Positions 7,920 through 17,058 of a DNA stretch of 64,000 nucleotides are shown here, piece after piece. The stretch lies in NCBI GenBank assembly GCA_035458585.1, contig DATHZN010000101.1:1-64000 (forward strand), written 5' to 3'. Source of the DNA: Marinobacterium_E sp035458585. GTDB lineage: Bacteria; Pseudomonadota; Gammaproteobacteria; Pseudomonadales; Balneatricaceae. The notes below the pieces were generated by a model, which did not search any database, was not told where the DNA came from, and saw only the letters and a program-made list of their open reading frames with translations. The translations under genes were made by a program, and so were the position numbers. Position 1 is the stretch's first letter; each line of letters opens with the position of its first letter.

Positions 7920-9305
7920 GTGGATAGAGCTGATTACGACCGTGAAGTAGAGCGTGCTAAGGTGCCGCCGCACTCGATGGAGGCGGAGCAATCGGTGTTA
8001 GGTGGCATGATGCTGGATAACAACGCCTGGGATGTTGTTTCCGAGATCGTTGTTGATTCACATTTTTATAGCGGCAACCACCGCAATATCTTCCGTACGA
8101 TGCAAAAACTGATCGATTTGGGCCGTCCAATCGATGTGGTAACGCTCTCTGAAGAGCTTGACCGTACCGGTGAGCTAGAAGCCTGTGGCGGGCTTGAGTA
8201 TCTCGTCGACCTTGCGAGTAATACACCAAGCGCCTCAAATATTCGGGCCTACTCAGAAATCGTCCGCGATCGTGCACTGCTGCGCCAGATGATTTCGGTC
8301 GCCAATGAGATTAACGACTCTGCCTTTTTCCCTGAGGGTCGCGGTGCAGACGAAATTCTCAATGAGGCAGAGAGCAAGATCTTTCAGATTGCAGAGGAGC
8401 GCCCGAATCAGGGCGGCCCGCAAGCCGTTAACCCGCTATTGAAGCAAGCGGTTGAACGTATCGATGAACTCTTTAGTAATTCAGACTCGCTTACCGGTGT
8501 TACGACAGGTTTTGATGATCTGGACGATGCTACGGGCGGTCTGCAGAAGTCTGACCTGATAATCGTAGCGGCCAGACCCTCGATGGGTAAAACCACCTTT
8601 GCCATGAACCTGGTTGAGAATGCCCTGATGTCGGGCAATAAGCCGGTGTTGGTATTCAGTTTAGAGATGCCAGCGGCGCAACTGGTGACTCGTATGCTCT
8701 CCTCGCTCGGACGGATCAATCAGACCAAAGTGCGTAACGGTCAGCTTGAAGATGATGACTGGCCGAAGCTCACCGCCGCGGTCAATATGCTGAAAAATAA
8801 GCCTCTGTTTATCGATGATCAGGCAGGTATCAGCCCCAATGAGATGCGCACCCGCGCGCGCCGTATAGTGCGCGAGCACGGACCCTTGTCACTGATCATG
8901 GTTGACTATCTGCAGTTGATGCAGATTAAGACGGGTAAGGTTGAGTCGCGTACCAACGAGATCTCCGAGATATCGCGTTCACTTAAAGCGATCGCCAAAG
9001 AGATGGAGTGCCCCGTGATTGCTCTATCGCAGCTGAACCGATCGCTGGAGCAGCGTCCCAATAAACGTCCGGTTAACTCAGATCTGCGTGAATCTGGAGC
9101 GATAGAGCAGGACGCCGACGTCATCATGTTTATCTACCGTGATGAGGTCTACAACGAGGATTCACCTGAGAAGGGGGTGGCTGAGATTATCATCGGTAAA
9201 CAGCGAAATGGCCCCATAGGCACAACGCGTCTGGCATTCATTGGTAAGTTCACTCGTTTTGAGAATCTGGCGCGCGACTACCAGATTCCACCAGAAGAGT
9301 TTTAG
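7920..9305 (+). CDS. dnaB: Replicative DNA helicase DnaB
   Basis: Hexameric 5'-3' helicase of the replication fork. The 461 residues comprise the N-terminal DnaB domain (about residues 15-120), a linker, and the RecA-like C-terminal domain. The Walker A sequence is ARPSMGKTT, followed by VDYLQLM and the QLNRSLEQRPNKRP and LRESGAIEQDADVIMF motifs. No intein interrupts it. The start is GTG at 7920, since the N-terminus before PPHSMEAEQSVLGG has a normal length. It usually follows rplI directly; here the pab genes separate them. Confidence 0.97.
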   Translation: MDRADYDREVERAKVPPHSMEAEQSVLGGMMLDNNAWDVVSEIVVDSHFYSGNHRNIFRTMQKLIDLGRPIDVVTLSEELDRTGELEACGGLEYLVDLASNTPSASNIRAYSEIVRDRALLRQMISVANEINDSAFFPEGRGADEILNEAESKIFQIAEERPNQGGPQAVNPLLKQAVERIDELFSNSDSLTGVTTGFDDLDDATGGLQKSDLIIVAARPSMGKTTFAMNLVENALMSGNKPVLVFSLEMPAAQLVTRMLSSLGRINQTKVRNGQLEDDDWPKLTAAVNMLKNKPLFIDDQAGISPNEMRTRARRIVREHGPLSLIMVDYLQLMQIKTGKVESRTNEISEISRSLKAIAKEMECPVIALSQLNRSLEQRPNKRPVNSDLRESGAIEQDADVIMFIYRDEVYNEDSPEKGVAEIIIGKQRNGPIGTTRLAFIGKFTRFENLARDYQIPPEEF

Positions 9306-9317
9306 CGAACGAGCTGA

Positions 9318-9914
9318 TCAGTGAGGCTCGGTCAGTTGGAAGGCCTCCAACTTGCGCAGCGGTTTACCCCATTCAGCCAGGCCGCTTGTTTTGACAGCTT
9401 CCAATTCAGGTAGACGAAATTCAAGGTACTCCAATGCCACCTGTAGCAGCAGTTGACCCATGCCAATCACTTGGCCTACTGGTCTTGGATGAGCCGCTTG
9501 AAACGCCTCGAGCGAGCGCTTAATAGTCCCTATCCTGCGCTCGCCCAGCGCGTTGCTGTTTGCCTCGACACCCAGATATTTCCGGTTGTTCATAATCCAT
9601 AGCGCTGCATCAAGCATGGCAAGTGCCCGGCCTGCCAGTGCGAGCTCAGAATTGGCACTGGCGCTTGGTATAAGCGGAGGGTGCGGCACACGACGATCAA
9701 GATATTGCAGAATAAGCGCGGTCTCCGTGAGTGCTGTACCGTCATCCAGCAGTAAGGTGGGAACACGACTCATCGGATTTGCCTCAATCAACTCGGGAGT
9801 ATCTGACCCGGGGTCAACCCAGCGTGTCGTGCACTCACTATCAAGTCCTTTGAGCATCAGTGCAATGCGAACAGCACGTGCGTAGGGTGAGGTGGGTGAG
9901 AGAAGAAGTTGCAT
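9318..9914 (-). CDS. Glutathione S-transferase family protein
   Basis: A 198-residue GST-fold protein. The N-terminal thioredoxin-like domain (about residues 1-80) starts MQLLLSPTSPYARAVRIAL. Its SPYARAVR motif holds the usual Ser position of bacterial GSTs, and SRVPTLLLDDG and LTETALILQYLD form the glutathione-binding site. An all-helical C-terminal domain follows. The substrate is unknown. It is one base downstream of the thioesterase gene on the same strand, so the two are likely cotranscribed. It converges with dnaB, with no terminator in the 12-base gap. Confidence 0.85.
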   Translation of the reverse strand: MQLLLSPTSPYARAVRIALMLKGLDSECTTRWVDPGSDTPELIEANPMSRVPTLLLDDGTALTETALILQYLDRRVPHPPLIPSASANSELALAGRALAMLDAALWIMNNRKYLGVEANSNALGERRIGTIKRSLEAFQAAHPRPVGQVIGMGQLLLQVALEYLEFRLPELEAVKTSGLAEWGKPLRKLEAFQLTEPH

Positions 9915-9915
9915 A

Positions 9916-10347
9916 TCAGATATCCTTCAAAAGATTTTCCCTGAACGCCTCGGGCAGGGGGACCACTTTACGCTGGTCATAGTCGAAGAATACGATACCG
10001 GTTTTGGCGTGGGCCACATCAATAGCTGTTTTTTTGTTGCTCATCAGGTAATAGATATCGCAGCCGTACTTATTGAAATCCCCGACAGTGACATCCACTT
10101 TGATGCGGTCACCATAAAAGCCTTCAGCCTTATAGACAATTGCCGTATCGGTCATGATGATCCCAAAGCCTTCAACATCCATCTCGGTATAGCCATTCTG
10201 TTGCAGAAATTGAACCCGGCTTTCGTGAATGAGGCTGAGTACGGCGTCATTGCCCAGATGTCCGCCATAGTTGATATCGCTGATGCGCAATGGGATCTCG
10301 GTAGTGAATAGATAGTTCTCTGGCATATCCAGTTTAATGCGTGCCAA
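9916..10347 (-). CDS. Acyl-CoA thioesterase, 4-hydroxybenzoyl-CoA thioesterase (hot-dog) family
   Basis: A 143-residue hot-dog fold protein of the YbgC/FadM type. The motif LRISDINYGGHLGND carries the aspartate position typical of 4HBT-type active sites, and VYKAEGFYGDRIKV follows. The start chosen is TTG at 10347 (MARIKLDMPEN), because AGGAG (complement of 10355-10359) lies 7 bases before it. The longer frame to 10368 would place that ribosome site inside the coding region. The acyl substrate cannot be told from sequence. Confidence 0.8.
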   Translation of the reverse strand: MARIKLDMPENYLFTTEIPLRISDINYGGHLGNDAVLSLIHESRVQFLQQNGYTEMDVEGFGIIMTDTAIVYKAEGFYGDRIKVDVTVGDFNKYGCDIYYLMSNKKTAIDVAHAKTGIVFFDYDQRKVVPLPEAFRENLLKDI

Positions 10348-10635
10348 TGTAGGTCTCCTAATCTTCAAACAAGGGCTGACATATTCCGCTATGAGTCTAC
10401 ACCAGACCCGCTCAAGTTTTCTTTGTTTAGCAAAAGCTGATATAACCAGCTTTCGATCAACGCTGCATCTCTAACGGGCTCAGGATAAATTAAGCTAGAG
10501 TGATTTTGAGTCGATCGACTTGAAGCGCATCGATGTAAAGCGCGCTGCTTCGAGCACGATAGTTTAGAGCGCAGTCACCCTCACCCCTTTGACTGACCCA
10601 AAGGGGCTTTCGCCAGACAAATTGGATAACGTCAT
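10348..10635. other. Divergent promoter region, no gene
   Basis: 288 bases between the thioesterase (minus) and the MFS gene (plus). Apart from the thioesterase ribosome site no ORF, strong inverted repeat or clear sigma-70 promoter was recognised. Promoters for both directions are expected here. Confidence 0.5.
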
Positions 10636-11820
10636 ATGTCAGAAACGCTTGGCCGAAACGTTAATGTTTATACCGGCGCCCAGGCTCTGGGTGCGGCCAC
10701 CCCGCCGATTATAATCTCCCTTGGTGGTCTGGTGAGTATGTCCATGGGGGCACCGGATGAATTGATGACGCTTCCGGTGTTCCTCTTCAATCTAGGACTG
10801 GCACTGAGTACCTTACCGGCTGCGTTTCTGATGGCAAAGCTCGGCCGAAAGAGTGCCTACATTATTGCGAGTATATTGGGTCTGGTGTCGGCCACGCTAA
10901 GTGCTATGGGTATTCTGACACAGACTTTTGCCCTCTTTTGTGCTGGTACTCTTGTTGCCGGCTATTACGCTGCTCATGTTGCCAGTTATCGGTTTGCCGT
11001 GGTTGAGGGGGTGTCAAAAGCGTTGGCTCCCAAGGCGATTTCCCGAGTCATGATTGGTGGTCTGGCTGCTGCGATAATTGGACCGCAGGTCGTGGTCTGG
11101 ACTCAGGATAGTTTGGCTGTACAGTATGCCGGTAGTTTTATAGGGCAGGGACTGTTAGTCCTGCTGGGGCTTGTGGTGCTAACACAGATCCGTGATGCCG
11201 GCCCTGCGCCCAAAGGTACCCAATCGCAGACCGATACTCGGTTAACTGATTTGTTGAAACGCCCTCGTTATACCATTGCCGTTGCGGCAGGCGTTGTCTC
11301 CTACGCCCTGATGGCCTTTGTTATGACTGCCGCTCCCATTGCCATGGTGGGTCATGGCCATGAAGTACAGGACGCAGCGTTAGGCATACAGTGGCATGTG
11401 CTGGCGATGTTTGCGCCGTCCTTCTTCACCGGAAAGCTGATGGTTCGCTATGGTAAGGCGCCTATCACTGCTCTGGGGCTGGTATTGATTGCGACCGCGG
11501 GTCTGTTAGCGCTTCAGGGGCTTGAGCTAGCACACTTTTGGGGCGCTCTTATCCTGCTGGGAGTGGGTTGGAACTTTGGCTTTATTGGGGCAACTGCGTT
11601 GGTGGCTGAGGCACATACGCCAGAAGAGAGAGGCATGGCACAGGGTTTCAACGATTTTATGATCTTCTCCACGGTAGCCTTGGGGTCTTTTATGGCAGGC
11701 GTAATGCTCAATGCCAGTGGCTGGTACAGCCTTAATCTGGTGGTGATGCCAATATGTGCGCTGGTGTTAGCGGTAATGTTGCTACTCCGGCGTTACCCGA
11801 CTCTCGCTGCTGAGGCTTAG
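10636..11820 (+). CDS. Major facilitator superfamily transporter
   Basis: An inner-membrane carrier of 394 residues with about 12 predicted membrane segments in two halves, joined by a polar loop near residues 190-210 (AGPAPKGTQSQTDTR). The segment MAKLGRKSAYI after helix 2 matches the MFS loop 2-3 motif. The substrate is unknown. Its stop codon lies in a hairpin shared with the convergent bioA gene. Nothing in the sequence links it to biotin beyond being next to bioA. Confidence 0.82.
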   Translation: MSETLGRNVNVYTGAQALGAATPPIIISLGGLVSMSMGAPDELMTLPVFLFNLGLALSTLPAAFLMAKLGRKSAYIIASILGLVSATLSAMGILTQTFALFCAGTLVAGYYAAHVASYRFAVVEGVSKALAPKAISRVMIGGLAAAIIGPQVVVWTQDSLAVQYAGSFIGQGLLVLLGLVVLTQIRDAGPAPKGTQSQTDTRLTDLLKRPRYTIAVAAGVVSYALMAFVMTAAPIAMVGHGHEVQDAALGIQWHVLAMFAPSFFTGKLMVRYGKAPITALGLVLIATAGLLALQGLELAHFWGALILLGVGWNFGFIGATALVAEAHTPEERGMAQGFNDFMIFSTVALGSFMAGVMLNASGWYSLNLVVMPICALVLAVMLLLRRYPTLAAEA

Positions 11821-11835
11821 AATCGACTAAGCCTC
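11812..11835. terminator. Hairpin formed by the ends of two convergent genes
   Basis: GAGGCTTAG (11812-11820) pairs perfectly with CTAAGCCTC (11827-11835) across a 6-base loop. The arms contain the stop codons of both the MFS gene and bioA. Only weak T-runs follow, so it may be a bidirectional terminator or simply protect both 3' ends. Confidence 0.5.
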
Positions 11836-13119
11836 TTCCAGCACACGCAACACGTCGACAATGCCGGTTGTCAGTGCGCTGATATCCTCAGCGCTGCTGA
11901 TATAGGGTGGCATCAGATAGACATTGCGGCCGAAGGGTCTTACCCAGATTCCTCGTTCTACAAAGAGCGGCTGCACCTTTGATAAGGCGACAGGTTCTTT
12001 GCGCTCTACCACGCCGATGGCACCAATAACTCTGACTTCAGCGACAGACTCAAGCTTTGCTGCCGCTGAGAGTCCGGCTGAGAGATCCTCCGAGATACGT
12101 GCGACCTGAGCTTTCCACTCACCGGTCTCTATAATACCAAGGCTAGCGTTAGCCACTGCACAGGCCAGCGGATTGCCCATGAAAGTTGGGCCGTGCATAA
12201 AACACCCCGCGCCGCCAGCCGATATTGTCTGCGCAATTTTGTCTGTAGTCAGTGTGGCCGCCAGTGTCATGTAACCGCCGGTCAGTGCTTTACCAACACA
12301 GAGAATATCTGGGCTGATGTTGGCGTGGTCACAGGCAAAGAGCTTACCCGTTCGACCGAAGCCGGTGGCAATCTCATCAGCGATTAGGAGGACGTCATAT
12401 TGGTCGCAGAGCTCGCGCGCGCGCTTTAGGTAGTCGGCGCTGTAGAAGTACATGCCCCCTGCCCCCTGAACAATCGGTTCCAGAACCAGCGCTGCAATCT
12501 CGCCTGCATGCGCTTCAAAAACCGACTCGAGTGCATCGCTGTCGGACGTTTGCAGGGGGTCGCCAAATTTTGAATGGGGGCGCGGCACAAAATGGTGCTT
12601 GGGGAGAACACCTGTAAAGATCTCGTGCATCCCTGTTACCGGGTCGCACACTGACATGGCGCCAAACGTATCGCCATGGTAGCCGCCGCGCAGTGTAACC
12701 AGTTTGTGTTTAGCCCCCTTGTCTAGGCTCTGCCAGTACTGCAGAGCCATCTTGATAGCGACTTCAACCGATACCGAGCCGGAATCGGCAATGAATACCT
12801 TCTCTAGCCCCTCTGGGGACATGCGCACCAGTTTACGTGCTAGCTCAATGGCTGGCTCGTGAGTGATACCGCCAAACATCACATGCGACATGCGATCTAT
12901 CTGGTCTTTGGCTGTTTGATTCAGCACCGGGTTATTGTAGCCGTGAATCGCCGACCACCAGGATGACATTCCGTCAATCAGCTCACGTCCATCATTGAGG
13001 CGCAGGCGCGTACCGCTGGCAGAGACTACGGGTGTCATCGGTGGCGGATTTATCATCGATGAGTAAGGGTGCCAGATATGATCACGGTCGAATTGGAGTT
13101 GTTCTGGGGTGATACTCAT
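11827..13119 (-). CDS. bioA: Adenosylmethionine-8-amino-7-oxononanoate aminotransferase
   Basis: PLP enzyme that makes 7,8-diaminopelargonate with SAM as amino donor, the third step of biotin ring assembly. The 430 residues show DRDHIWHPYSSM at the N-terminus, the GMSSWWSAIHGYNNP motif, RGGYHGDTFGAMSVCD, DEIATGFGRTG and the PLP lysine in CVGKALTGGY. All are diagnostic of BioA rather than other class III aminotransferases. It stands apart from bioBFHCD at the other end of the window. No clear BirA operator was seen in the upstream gap. Confidence 0.96.
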   Translation of the reverse strand: MSITPEQLQFDRDHIWHPYSSMINPPPMTPVVSASGTRLRLNDGRELIDGMSSWWSAIHGYNNPVLNQTAKDQIDRMSHVMFGGITHEPAIELARKLVRMSPEGLEKVFIADSGSVSVEVAIKMALQYWQSLDKGAKHKLVTLRGGYHGDTFGAMSVCDPVTGMHEIFTGVLPKHHFVPRPHSKFGDPLQTSDSDALESVFEAHAGEIAALVLEPIVQGAGGMYFYSADYLKRARELCDQYDVLLIADEIATGFGRTGKLFACDHANISPDILCVGKALTGGYMTLAATLTTDKIAQTISAGGAGCFMHGPTFMGNPLACAVANASLGIIETGEWKAQVARISEDLSAGLSAAAKLESVAEVRVIGAIGVVERKEPVALSKVQPLFVERGIWVRPFGRNVYLMPPYISSAEDISALTTGIVDVLRVLEEA

Positions 13120-13374
13120 AGTTGTCTCAGTCTGTCACAAGCGGATGGAGTCTATCAGAATCTAAGGGTAATTGGGATTTCGTGGTGACAGTTGTGTATT
13201 TTGGTACTTATTTTGCATCGAACGGTGTTATGTTGTGATTAAGTAGTATGTGTTAGCTATTTCTACCCTTGTAAGACGGTTTTTGATACCTGATGAAAGA
13301 AACGGGTTTTTCAACTGTGCTTTATTGCAATCTGCGATGCCTAACGCGAAGCAATTTGGAAAGGTGGTTTAAGA
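13120..13374. other. Divergent promoter region between bioA and the hybrid kinase
   Basis: 255 AT-rich bases with no ORF. I looked for a BirA box (TTGTAAACC with its inverted partner) and did not find one. No strong promoter or repeat could be assigned by eye. Confidence 0.45.
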
Positions 13375-16200
13375 GTGAATAGTCCTGAGATTGCTATGCA
13401 GCGCCTGGGTCAGCGTCTGTTGATGTGGGTAGCGATACTCATGCTCCCTGCGCTTATTCTGAGTACCGTCCGAGCGCAGCGCATCGACGAAAACTATACA
13501 GTCGTTGCCTTACAACTGCTTGTTTACGGTGCCGTCTGCTACCTCTCCCTACCCTTTAGGCATACCACTTTCAAGCACCGAATTTACTTCTTAGCTTTTG
13601 CCGCTTCACTTGTAGGTATAGGAGCATTGATGCGTAATCCGGACCCGGCGATCGGCATGGCCTATCTGGTCTGTGGTTCCATTTTTTTGATCACGGTGTC
13701 GGATCGCAATGCTGTTTTCATTATGATTGCTACCTCGCTTCCCTTGGCCGGCGCGCTCTCCTATTTTTTGTGGCAGCACGATTGGGCGTTCGTAATCGGC
13801 CGAGCTGTCAGCTTTATCGGACTGGCCGCGATTACAAATGTATTAGTCTTCGGGATCGTCAGCTATGCCCGCGGTATGTTGGAGTCTGAACGTTTTTTGC
13901 GACAAGAGTTGGATGATGCGTTGAACACGCTAAAGGCTGAGGAACAACGCCGGGATGCTATCGCGGCTGCCGCAGACATTGCGTTTCTAGAGTACGATTT
14001 TGAGACAAATAGCCTGCAGGGTGACAATCAGCTTCGCCGACGCTTTGGTAGAGAAAACGACTCAAAGCCAATAAAAGTAGACGACTATCTTGGAAAGTAC
14101 AGCTCAGAGGATTTGCAGATTATAGCGCGTGCTAACGCTAAGATTTTGGCATCTCAGCCGGGTGAATCTGTGACCTGTGTGCACAAAGAGACAATGCCAG
14201 ACGGGTCGGTCAATACCCTCAGGTTGGTGGGTGTGCGTAGTGAGAGAGAAGGTCGAACAACCTTTTTAGGTGCCTCTATTAACATAACGCACGAGGCTCG
14301 GGCTCTGGAGGACGCTACAGAGCATTCAGCCCTGTTGGACCTGATGTCTGAAGCGGGTGGTATTGGGGTGCTGGCACGATACCCGGATACAGACGAAATA
14401 AGGTGTAATGCAGTCAATGCGCGCAGGTTGGGACGCGAGCCGACGCAAGAGCGCTTCCCAGCGGATAGCTACCATAAGCTCTTATCTCCCTCCGGTCTAG
14501 CGAAGAGACTAGAGTTAGATCGTCAGTTACAGACCTTCCCTGTAGGTAAGATTCAGAAGTTTGATGAGATGATTCAAGCGGCATCAGGTGAAGAGCTTAG
14601 GCTTCGAATTGTTCGAATGCGCACCCATCTCAATGGGGAGGAGGTATTCCTTGGCGTCTCAGTTGACGTTACTGCTGAAACTCAGGCGAAGGAGTTGGCG
14701 GAGCAGACGGTCGATCAACTTAACCTCTTAACAGCCAAAGGTGATATCGGGCTCTTTGAATTGAACATCACTCGCGGTTACTTTAGCGGGAACTCCGTCG
14801 AGCTCTCCCGGTTGGGTCTGCCACTTGATACGGTTCGGGTACCAATTGAGGTGTTATACAAATCCTTACCACCTGAAGCAGTGCTGAGCGCTCACGAGGA
14901 AATCGAAAAACTGAATCAGAGCGAGGATGGGTACCAGCAAGAGTCGGTATTGGAGCAGATCTTTAGCGACGGTTCGCGTCATGTTATTCGTGTGTCCGAA
15001 CGCAAAACGACGCGCAATGGCGACGTCGTGGTTTCTGGTGCTGCGATAGATATTACCAAGGAGTCCGATGCTATCACGACAGCACAACAGTCGATGGCGC
15101 GTCTGCAGGCACAGCAACAACGTCAATCGGAGATGTACGCAGTAATTGGACATGAGTTACGTACGCCGGCAGCGAGTCTGCAGATGATGTTAGACACGCT
15201 TGAAGAGGGCGAAGAACTCGATAAGAGCCTGGTAGGCACCAACATCGAGCAGTTACTCTCGGTGATTGATACCCTTCGAGCCGTTGCGCAACCAGAGCGA
15301 CTGGCTCGGGCGGAGTTCAGTGAAGTTGCGCTAGATGAGGTTCTGGCGCATCAGATTGAGAACTTCTTACCTCAAGCGAAACAACAGGGTGTGCAGCTTA
15401 TAAGTGATTTATCGGGATTGAGCGGGCATAGGGTGAGCATTCAGAAAACGCTGCTACGCCAGGTGACCTCCAATCTAATCAAGAATGCACTGATTCACTC
15501 AGGCGCTACTGAGGTCCGGTTGCACGCCAACAGTGAGATAGCTGAGGAAGGGGGGATATCTCTGCGAATCGAACTTGAGGATAACGGGCGTGGTATACCT
15601 GAGGAGCAGATTGCAAGCTTATTCGAAGCCTTTGTGCGTGGCGCTACCGATGCCGAGGGTACTGGGCTTGGGCTACATGTCTGCCGCCAAATTATTAATG
15701 ATATGGGTGGTGAACTCGTTTATCAGACGAATCTCAAGGGTGGCGCGAGCTTCATCATAGAGCTTAAATTGGCACTCGCAAAAGATAATGTAGAGACTGT
15801 TTCGCAACCAACGTTGACCGATCTCAAAGGTATGCGGGTACTGGTCGCAGAGGATAACCGAACGATCCAGATGCTTACAGAAAGGCTGCTGACGAAGCAG
15901 GGCGCGACAGTTGAGCTGGCCAGAGATGGTTTGGCTGGCCTTGCTGCGTTTAAAAATGGTGAGTTTGACCTGGTTTTATCGGATATTTTTATGCCCGATA
16001 TGAATGGTTATGAGTTGGCCCATCAAATCCGGAAGTTAGATTCTGAAGTTCCGTTGATTGGATTAACGGCTGCGACTATCGGCGAAGAGACTGATCGCAT
16101 GCTAGAGGCTGGGGCCAACGCTGTGTTATCCAAGCCGGTCAGTCTAGAGAGACTCTTGAATGTATTAACTGAGATGTCGAGTTCGAGTAGCCTAGTCTAA
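13375..16200 (+). CDS. Membrane hybrid sensor histidine kinase with PAS domains and a C-terminal receiver
   Basis: A 941-residue signalling protein. About six membrane helices span residues 14-165 and are followed by a short coiled segment. Three PAS-like modules lie at about 190-310, 320-445 and 450-570. The HisKA phosphoacceptor is H593 in VIGHELRTPAAS. The HATPase domain has NALIHSG, DNGRGIPEEQI and GTGLGLHVC. The receiver (about 820-935) has acidic VLVAEDN and the phosphoacceptor D870 in LSDIFMPDMNGYEL. The start is GTG. No HPt protein or output regulator is adjacent, so its signal and target are unknown. Confidence 0.9.
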   Translation: MNSPEIAMQRLGQRLLMWVAILMLPALILSTVRAQRIDENYTVVALQLLVYGAVCYLSLPFRHTTFKHRIYFLAFAASLVGIGALMRNPDPAIGMAYLVCGSIFLITVSDRNAVFIMIATSLPLAGALSYFLWQHDWAFVIGRAVSFIGLAAITNVLVFGIVSYARGMLESERFLRQELDDALNTLKAEEQRRDAIAAAADIAFLEYDFETNSLQGDNQLRRRFGRENDSKPIKVDDYLGKYSSEDLQIIARANAKILASQPGESVTCVHKETMPDGSVNTLRLVGVRSEREGRTTFLGASINITHEARALEDATEHSALLDLMSEAGGIGVLARYPDTDEIRCNAVNARRLGREPTQERFPADSYHKLLSPSGLAKRLELDRQLQTFPVGKIQKFDEMIQAASGEELRLRIVRMRTHLNGEEVFLGVSVDVTAETQAKELAEQTVDQLNLLTAKGDIGLFELNITRGYFSGNSVELSRLGLPLDTVRVPIEVLYKSLPPEAVLSAHEEIEKLNQSEDGYQQESVLEQIFSDGSRHVIRVSERKTTRNGDVVVSGAAIDITKESDAITTAQQSMARLQAQQQRQSEMYAVIGHELRTPAASLQMMLDTLEEGEELDKSLVGTNIEQLLSVIDTLRAVAQPERLARAEFSEVALDEVLAHQIENFLPQAKQQGVQLISDLSGLSGHRVSIQKTLLRQVTSNLIKNALIHSGATEVRLHANSEIAEEGGISLRIELEDNGRGIPEEQIASLFEAFVRGATDAEGTGLGLHVCRQIINDMGGELVYQTNLKGGASFIIELKLALAKDNVETVSQPTLTDLKGMRVLVAEDNRTIQMLTERLLTKQGATVELARDGLAGLAAFKNGEFDLVLSDIFMPDMNGYELAHQIRKLDSEVPLIGLTAATIGEETDRMLEAGANAVLSKPVSLERLLNVLTEMSSSSSLV

Positions 16201-16243
16201 GAAATTGGGATATTGCCACTCGAAGCACCTTTGTATGAAAGCA

Positions 16244-16322
16244 AAAAAGAGACTGCCCCGGACTCTAACGAATATGTTGTGCTGAGATGAGCTGTTGATC
16301 GCGCCGAATGGCGTCTCTTTTT
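16244..16322. repeat. Long-range inverted repeat, possible structured RNA or terminator
   Basis: AAAAAGAGAC (16244-16253) pairs with GTCTCTTTTT (16313-16322). The stem continues past a single bulged T with GCC (16255-16257) and GGC (16310-16312). The arms enclose 52 bases with no ORF. It lies 43 bases after the kinase stop in a 231-base gap. It could terminate the kinase transcript, but the loop is long for that. A small structured RNA or a miniature element cannot be excluded. Confidence 0.45.
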
Positions 16323-16431
16323 AGGCGGCTTGGGTTCAACTGAGTGAGATAATCGAGTCTATCTTTTTTATCAGCCCCGCGGCTGGTAGAGTCGTCGCTT
16401 AATCTCTCAGTTCGCCCTCAAGGACACCTAG

Positions 16432-17025
16432 ATGATCGACCTTAGCCCCTACAACGCCCTCATTTTTGATATGGACGGTACACTGATTGACTCTATGCCA
16501 GCCCATCTCGATGCCTGGGAGGTCACCTGCAAGCACTTTGGTTATGCAGTTGATCGAGAGTTTATTCATGCGCTTGGTGGCGTTCCCTCGGTCACTACAG
16601 CCTCTATGCTGAACGATAAGTTTGGTCTGAATCACAAGCCTGAAGAGGTGGCTCAGCACAAAATTGATACCTGGGAGTCGCTAGGACGACTGCCAGATTT
16701 GATAGAACTGACAACGGCAATCGTACGCGAGCATCGCGGTCTTAAACCGATGGCGATCGGCACGGGCAGTCGACGCGATCATGCGTTAGAGATGCTCAAG
16801 CATGTCGATATTCTTGACTACTTTGATGCTGTCGTAGCGTGCACTGATGTTGAAAAGGGCAAACCTCATCCGGAGACCTTCCTCACGGCTGCCAAGCATC
16901 TAGGCGTACCGCCGAGCGAGTGTGTAGTATTTGAAGATACGCAGATTGGTTTACAGGCCGCGCATGCAGCGGGGATGGACTGCGTCTTGATTGATGGGGA
17001 TAGACTGACCCTCTACCCCCGCTAA
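16432..17025 (+). CDS. HAD hydrolase of the beta-phosphoglucomutase/YqaB-like family
   Basis: A 197-residue HAD protein with a helical cap. The nucleophile motif FDMDGTLIDSMPAH lies at residues 13-26, GTGSRRDHA gives motif II, and the EKGKPHPETFLTAAKHL and VFEDTQIGLQAAHAAG segments give motifs III and IV. The E. coli relative YqaB removes phosphate from sugar phosphates such as fructose 1-phosphate. The real substrate here is unknown. The ATG at 16432 has AAGGA upstream. The gene ends inside a strong bidirectional terminator. Confidence 0.85.
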   Translation: MIDLSPYNALIFDMDGTLIDSMPAHLDAWEVTCKHFGYAVDREFIHALGGVPSVTTASMLNDKFGLNHKPEEVAQHKIDTWESLGRLPDLIELTTAIVREHRGLKPMAIGTGSRRDHALEMLKHVDILDYFDAVVACTDVEKGKPHPETFLTAAKHLGVPPSECVVFEDTQIGLQAAHAAGMDCVLIDGDRLTLYPR

Positions 17026-17046
17026 AAGGGGTCAGACCCCTTTTAG
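17022..17046. terminator. Perfect bidirectional terminator hairpin
   Basis: CTAAAAGGGGTC (17022-17033) and GACCCCTTTTAG (17035-17046) are perfect complements around one central A. The first arm contains the HAD stop codon. The A and T tracts flank the GC core on both sides, so it can stop transcription of both the HAD gene and the convergent amidohydrolase operon. Confidence 0.85.
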
Positions 17047-17058
17047 TCACATTTGCCA

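Noticed and set aside
7920..9305. Intein in dnaB
   Set aside because: DnaB is a frequent intein host, but the protein has normal length and uninterrupted Walker and DNA-binding motifs.
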